10,293 nucleotides of DNA from Bdellovibrionales bacterium (lineage in GTDB: Bacteria; Bdellovibrionota; Bdellovibrionia; Bdellovibrionales; UBA1609): positions 1 through 10,293 of the forward strand of contig JAGRAB010000219.1 in NCBI GenBank assembly GCA_020435085.1, written 5' to 3'. Under the pieces are notes generated by a model. It saw only the letters and a program-made list of their open reading frames with translations, was not told where the DNA came from and did not search any database. A program made the translations under genes and the position numbers. Shown piece by piece: positions 8,070 through 10,293 of this stretch. The number at the start of each line of letters is the position of its first letter. Positions within the stretch are counted from its first letter, which is position 1.

Positions 8070-8636
8070 TTATCCAATAGAAACTCGTTCGACATAGGAG
8101 CCATCGGTCGTATTGATTTTAAGAACATCACCTTCATTAATATGAAGAGGGACTTGCACAATAAAACCAGTTTCAAGAGTGGCAGGTTTGAAAGTGTTTG
8201 TTACAGTATTGCCCTTATGGCCAGGGTCTGTTTGAGTGACTTTCAATTCAACACTCTTAGGGATATCCACACCAATGGCGCGTCCATTAAACAAACAAAC
8301 TTTTACTTCCATATTTTCAGTTAAGTAATTGGCCGCATCTCCAATAAGGTCTGCGTTGAGACTCATTTGTTCATAGTTGGATTGATCCATGAGATGAAAA
8401 CCATTTTCATCAGAGTAAAGAAAATTCATATCTTGGTAAACCACATCAGGAACTGGAAACTTTTCGCCTGACTTGATGGTTCGATCCAAGTTGGACCCAG
8501 TAATCAGATTTTTTAGTTTTGTTCGTGTGAATTGGTTTCCTTTTCCAGGTTTGACGTGTTGAAAGTCAGTGATTGTATAAGGTTCATCATCAATCATGAT
8601 TTTCGCGCCTTTTTTAAAATCGCTCGTACTAATCAT
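8070..8636 (-). CDS. efp: Translation elongation factor P
   Basis: EF-P binds between the ribosomal P and E sites and promotes peptide bond formation at polyproline stretches. The 188-residue product has the usual family length and three beta-barrel domains: a KOW-like N-terminal domain (about 3-62) and two OB-fold domains (about 66-126 and 130-186). The loop HVKPGKGNQF (27-36) places Lys32 at the position of E. coli Lys34, the lysine modified by EpmA/EpmB. The EF-P signature is complete at 150-169 (K150, A152, G157, V162, P163, G169). The start at 8636 is preferred because AAGGAG lies 5 nt upstream and the family begins MxxTxDFKKG. The in-frame ATG at 8669 would add 11 residues and has no Shine-Dalgarno. 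The gene has its own candidate promoter and a strong terminator, so it may be monocistronic. The modification enzymes are not in view. Confidence 0.97.
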   Translation of the reverse strand: MISTSDFKKGAKIMIDDEPYTITDFQHVKPGKGNQFTRTKLKNLITGSNLDRTIKSGEKFPVPDVVYQDMNFLYSDENGFHLMDQSNYEQMSLNADLIGDAANYLTENMEVKVCLFNGRAIGVDIPKSVELKVTQTDPGHKGNTVTNTFKPATLETGFIVQVPLHINEGDVLKINTTDGSYVERVSIG

Positions 8637-8641
8637 TTTCT

Positions 8642-8647
8642 CTCCTT
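8642..8647 (-). promoter_or_regulatory. Ribosome binding site fixing the efp start
   Basis: AAGGAG on the minus strand lies 5 nt before the ATG at 8636. It lies inside the 11-codon extension that the longer reading frame from 8669 would have, and so argues for the shorter, family-typical start. Confidence 0.8.
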
Positions 8648-8674
8648 CAAGATCTAAAAACCTGGCCATTTATC

Positions 8675-8690
8675 GAGGCACTAAAGCCTC
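8675..8690 (-). repeat. Short GC-rich inverted repeat in the efp leader
   Basis: GAGGC and GCCTC are separated by 6 nt just downstream of the candidate -10 box of efp. There is no T-run, so it is not a terminator. The predicted transcription start (about 8684) lies inside it, so the full hairpin would form only in read-through RNA from the upstream TPR gene, or it could act as a DNA site. The evidence is weak. Confidence 0.3.
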
Positions 8691-8719
8691 TTTGTACTGG
8701 AATTCAAGAGAGTTGTAAA
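8691..8719 (-). promoter_or_regulatory. Candidate sigma70 promoter of efp
   Basis: On the minus strand TTTACA (5/6 match to TTGACA), a 17-bp spacer and TACAAA (4/6 match to TATAAT) lie in the 109-base gap between the upstream TPR gene and efp. The expected transcription start is near 8684, giving a leader of about 48 nt. The rest of the gap (8720-8745) holds nothing convincing. Confidence 0.5.
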
Positions 8720-8745
8720 TTGCGACAAATCAATGCGATGCATTA

Positions 8746-9573
8746 TTAAAGTAAAGGGCCCATCTGCTCTTTTTTATCAGAAATCCGGGTGAGGAGTAGT
8801 TTTAACTTTTTTATTTTTTCTTCTTTTTCAAGTTGTTTCAGTGATGACATGGCTGAATGTGTTTGGGGCGTATTTTCACGAGGTTCTTCAATAAACTGAT
8901 TCAAGAGTTTTAAACGTTTAATAACTTCAGGTTCTTCTTTAGAGAGGCCAGAGTTTTCATTAAGAAGGTGGCGTGCTTTTTCAAACTCATTGCGCACAAT
9001 AAAAGCATCGACAAGTGAAATGACTCGATCAATTTGACGAAAGCTTTGCGGGAGTTCCTTTGGTATTTCATCTTCAAGGGGAGAGAGTTCTGGTATTTTT
9101 TCTTCTAGTGTATTGAGTGGAAGCATTTCAAATAAATCATCATCAAATTCATCAGCAGTGATGCTTTCAAGCTTCTTAACAGCACTTAAGGCTTTTTCAT
9201 CATTAGGATTTAAAAATAAGACCATTTTATAGGCTTTTAAGGCTTCTTTTGGGTATTTCAATTTAACTAAGCAATCGGCAAGAAGAGAAAAAGCTTTTAT
9301 ATTTTCAGAAGATAATTCAATTGCAGCTTTTAACTCTTTTGCTGCGGATTCTAGTTGTTCTCTTGCCATCAAAGCTTGTGCAAGTGCAATGCGACCTCCG
9401 GCAAACTTGGGGTGTTTTCGAGCTCCCTTAAGGCCTTCTTGAACGGCTAACTCAAGCATTCCCATTTTTCGATAGGCATCCACAAGTGGAGCAAAGACCA
9501 GAGACTCTGGGTCTTTTTCCAACATCACTTGATATTTTTCGACTTGTTTGGCATCCACAGGATTTTCACTCAT
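8746..9573 (-). CDS. TPR repeat protein
   Basis: This is a 275-residue soluble protein without a signal peptide or membrane segment, probably a cytoplasmic scaffold for protein-protein contacts. The N-terminal half is a run of tetratricopeptide repeats at about 24-55, 58-89 and 92-125, ending in the classic EALKAYKMVLFLNPND (110-125). An acidic, proline-containing linker follows (about 138-176). A further TPR-like helix pair (about 180-212) and a charged C-terminal helix (about 243-268, rich in K and E) complete it. The opening KYQVMLEKDPESLVFAPLVD (13-32) resembles TPR proteins common in Bdellovibrio, Myxococcus and Geobacter relatives, as far as I recall. The ATG at 9573 is the first available start, because an in-frame TAG lies two codons upstream. 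Its Shine-Dalgarno is poor. The gene runs divergently from ruvC and ends 109 bases before efp. Its partner and role are unknown. Confidence 0.9.
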   Translation of the reverse strand: MSENPVDAKQVEKYQVMLEKDPESLVFAPLVDAYRKMGMLELAVQEGLKGARKHPKFAGGRIALAQALMAREQLESAAKELKAAIELSSENIKAFSLLADCLVKLKYPKEALKAYKMVLFLNPNDEKALSAVKKLESITADEFDDDLFEMLPLNTLEEKIPELSPLEDEIPKELPQSFRQIDRVISLVDAFIVRNEFEKARHLLNENSGLSKEEPEVIKRLKLLNQFIEEPRENTPQTHSAMSSLKQLEKEEKIKKLKLLLTRISDKKEQMGPLL

Positions 9574-9611
9574 GGCCTATCTTTGCACTGAGCCAGAAGA
9601 CTTTCAATCAC

Positions 9612-9640
9612 TTGAATTCAGTTTTTTAATGAAGTTTAAT
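9612..9640 (+). promoter_or_regulatory. Candidate sigma70 promoter of ruvC-ruvA
   Basis: TTGAAT (4/6 match to TTGACA), a 17-bp spacer and TTTAAT (5/6 match to TATAAT) give an expected transcription start near 9647, about 50 nt before the ruvC start. No SOS (LexA-type) box is recognisable next to it, although LexA sites differ among proteobacteria. Confidence 0.55.
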
Positions 9641-9686
9641 GCTTTTTGGGCATGGTGAGTAAGAAAAGCGTTTTGGGCCTCATATT

Positions 9687-9694
9687 GAGGGGGG
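9687..9694 (+). promoter_or_regulatory. Ribosome binding site for the TTG start of ruvC
   Basis: A G-rich Shine-Dalgarno (GAGGGGGG) ends 4 nt before the TTG, with its GAGG core ending 8 nt before it. It supports initiation at TTG 9699, which gives the family-typical N-terminus with the catalytic Asp at residue 8. Confidence 0.7.
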
Positions 9695-9698
9695 CAAA

Positions 9699-10208
9699 TT
9701 GTCAATTATTCTAGGGTTAGATCCTGGTTCTCAAATTGCAGGATTTGGAATTATTCAAAAAAATGCGACACACTCAAAACTTCTCAGCTCAGGTGTAATT
9801 ATGCTTCCGAGCCAAAAACCTCTAGGAATACGCCTTAAAATTCTTCATGATGAACTAGAGAAAATATATCAGACATTTCGTCCTCAAGATGTGGTGATTG
9901 AAAAAATCTTTTTTGGTCGTAATGCTGACAGTGCCTTTAAATTAGGTCATGTACGGGGAGTCTGTATGATGCAAGCTTTTCAACATGGGGCAGCAGTGCA
10001 CGAATATGCGGCAAGAAAAATAAAAAAGGTGATTACTGGCACAGGAGCTGCGACAAAAGAACATATGCAGTATGTGGTCAGCCAAATTATTGGCAAAAAA
10101 CTAGAGGGTCCTTTTGATGAGGCAGATGCCATTGCAATCGCACTTTGCCATATTCAAGAAGCGGAAACACAAAAGAAAATAAAGAAAAATTTGGAGGCCC
10201 AGCTATGA
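9699..10208 (+). CDS. ruvC: Crossover junction endodeoxyribonuclease RuvC
   Basis: RuvC is the Holliday-junction resolvase that works as a dimer with the RuvAB branch-migration motor to finish homologous recombination and repair. The 169-residue product has the usual length. All four metal-binding carboxylates are present: D8 in GLDPG, E68 in VVIEKIF, and D140 and D143 in FDEADAIAIALCH. The family segment FFGRNADSAFKLGHVRGV (71-88) and the DNA-contacting stretch YAARKIKKVITGTGAATK (103-120) are well conserved. Translation starts at TTG, supported by the G-rich ribosome binding site. The stop overlaps the ruvA start as ATGA, the common ruvC-ruvA arrangement. The yebC gene that often precedes ruvC is absent; a divergent TPR gene lies there instead. 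Confidence 0.97.
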   Translation: MSIILGLDPGSQIAGFGIIQKNATHSKLLSSGVIMLPSQKPLGIRLKILHDELEKIYQTFRPQDVVIEKIFFGRNADSAFKLGHVRGVCMMQAFQHGAAVHEYAARKIKKVITGTGAATKEHMQYVVSQIIGKKLEGPFDEADAIAIALCHIQEAETQKKIKKNLEAQL

Positions 10209-10293
10209 TTGCATTTTTGCATGGTCAACCCATAGCCATTGAAGACGACTCCGCCATTGTTAATGTTCATGGTGTCGGGTATGAATTAATGTG
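10205..10293 (+). CDS. ruvA: Holliday junction branch-migration protein RuvA, N-terminus only (runs off the window)
   Basis: RuvA binds the four-way junction and loads the RuvB helicase. Only the first 29 codons are present, covering the start of the N-terminal OB fold. MIAFLHGQP matches the family opening MIGxLxG, and VHGVGYEL (residues 21-28) matches the conserved V-x-GVGYEV/L strand. The ATG shares an ATGA overlap with the ruvC stop and has GGAGG 7 nt upstream (10193-10197). Position after ruvC agrees with the assignment. Confidence 0.92.
   Translation, partial: MIAFLHGQPIAIEDDSAIVNVHGVGYELM

Larger units (their letters stand above)
9574..9698. other. Divergent intergenic region between the TPR gene and ruvC
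   Basis: This 125-base gap must hold the start signals for both directions. The plus-strand promoter for ruvC is clear enough to annotate. On the minus strand the best candidate (TTGAAA, 17 bp, AAAGAT) would start transcription almost at the start codon and has a poor -10, so no promoter is called for the TPR gene. No convincing operator or RNA is seen. Confidence 0.6.

Noticed and set aside
8637..8669. Upstream in-frame ATG adding 11 residues to EF-P
   Set aside because: It has no Shine-Dalgarno, while a strong AAGGAG precedes the ATG at 8636, which also gives the standard EF-P N-terminus.
8730..8744. Small inverted repeat (AATGC-GAT-GCATT) next to the stop of the TPR gene, considered as a terminator
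   Set aside because: The stem is 5 bp with a 3-nt loop, and no T-run follows in the minus direction.
9574..9611. Minus-strand promoter for the TPR gene (TTGAAA, 17 bp, AAAGAT)
   Set aside because: The -10 box matches only 3/6 and transcription would begin at or inside the start codon.

Overview
The window is AT-rich (roughly 35-40% GC by eye), almost fully coding, and looks like a chromosomal housekeeping segment of a Gram-negative bacterium. An Omp85 outer-membrane protein and a TamB-like protein show that there are two membranes. The TPR protein style, the gene set (TPR, efp, TamB, Omp85, ruvCA) and the low GC fit the Bdellovibrionota (Bdellovibrio, Bacteriovorax or Oligoflexia relatives). 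That taxonomic guess rests on general resemblance only. There are no mobile elements, phage genes, CRISPR arrays, rRNAs or tRNAs.

Layout, right to left on the minus strand. An N-terminal TPR protein (8746-9573) is followed by efp (8070-8636), which has a candidate promoter of its own and a strong intrinsic terminator (8005-8032). A second transcription unit then begins at about 7940. It encodes an unrecognised cytoplasmic TPR-like protein (6867-7913, TTG start), a 1357-residue TamB-family protein (2797-6870, sharing an ATGA overlap) and an Omp85-family protein with seven apparent POTRA repeats (2794 to beyond the left edge, 2 nt after the tamB stop). On the plus strand, ruvC (9699-10208, TTG start, candidate sigma70 promoter at 9612-9640) runs divergently and overlaps ruvA by ATGA; ruvA leaves the right edge.

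How the genes work together. TamB and Omp85 proteins form trans-envelope systems: TamB is anchored in the inner membrane and spans the periplasm as a long beta-rich groove, and the Omp85 partner is an outer-membrane barrel with periplasmic POTRA domains. Here the two are translationally coupled, which supports a partnership, but the order is TamB then Omp85 (the reverse of E. coli tamA-tamB) and the POTRA count is well above TamA's three. RuvC and RuvA belong to Holliday-junction processing, and EF-P rescues ribosomes stalled at polyproline. The most interesting part is the TPR / TamB / seven-POTRA Omp85 operon. I see no clearly novel defence or mobile system. Every non-coding gap is under 160 bases, and each is described in the features.
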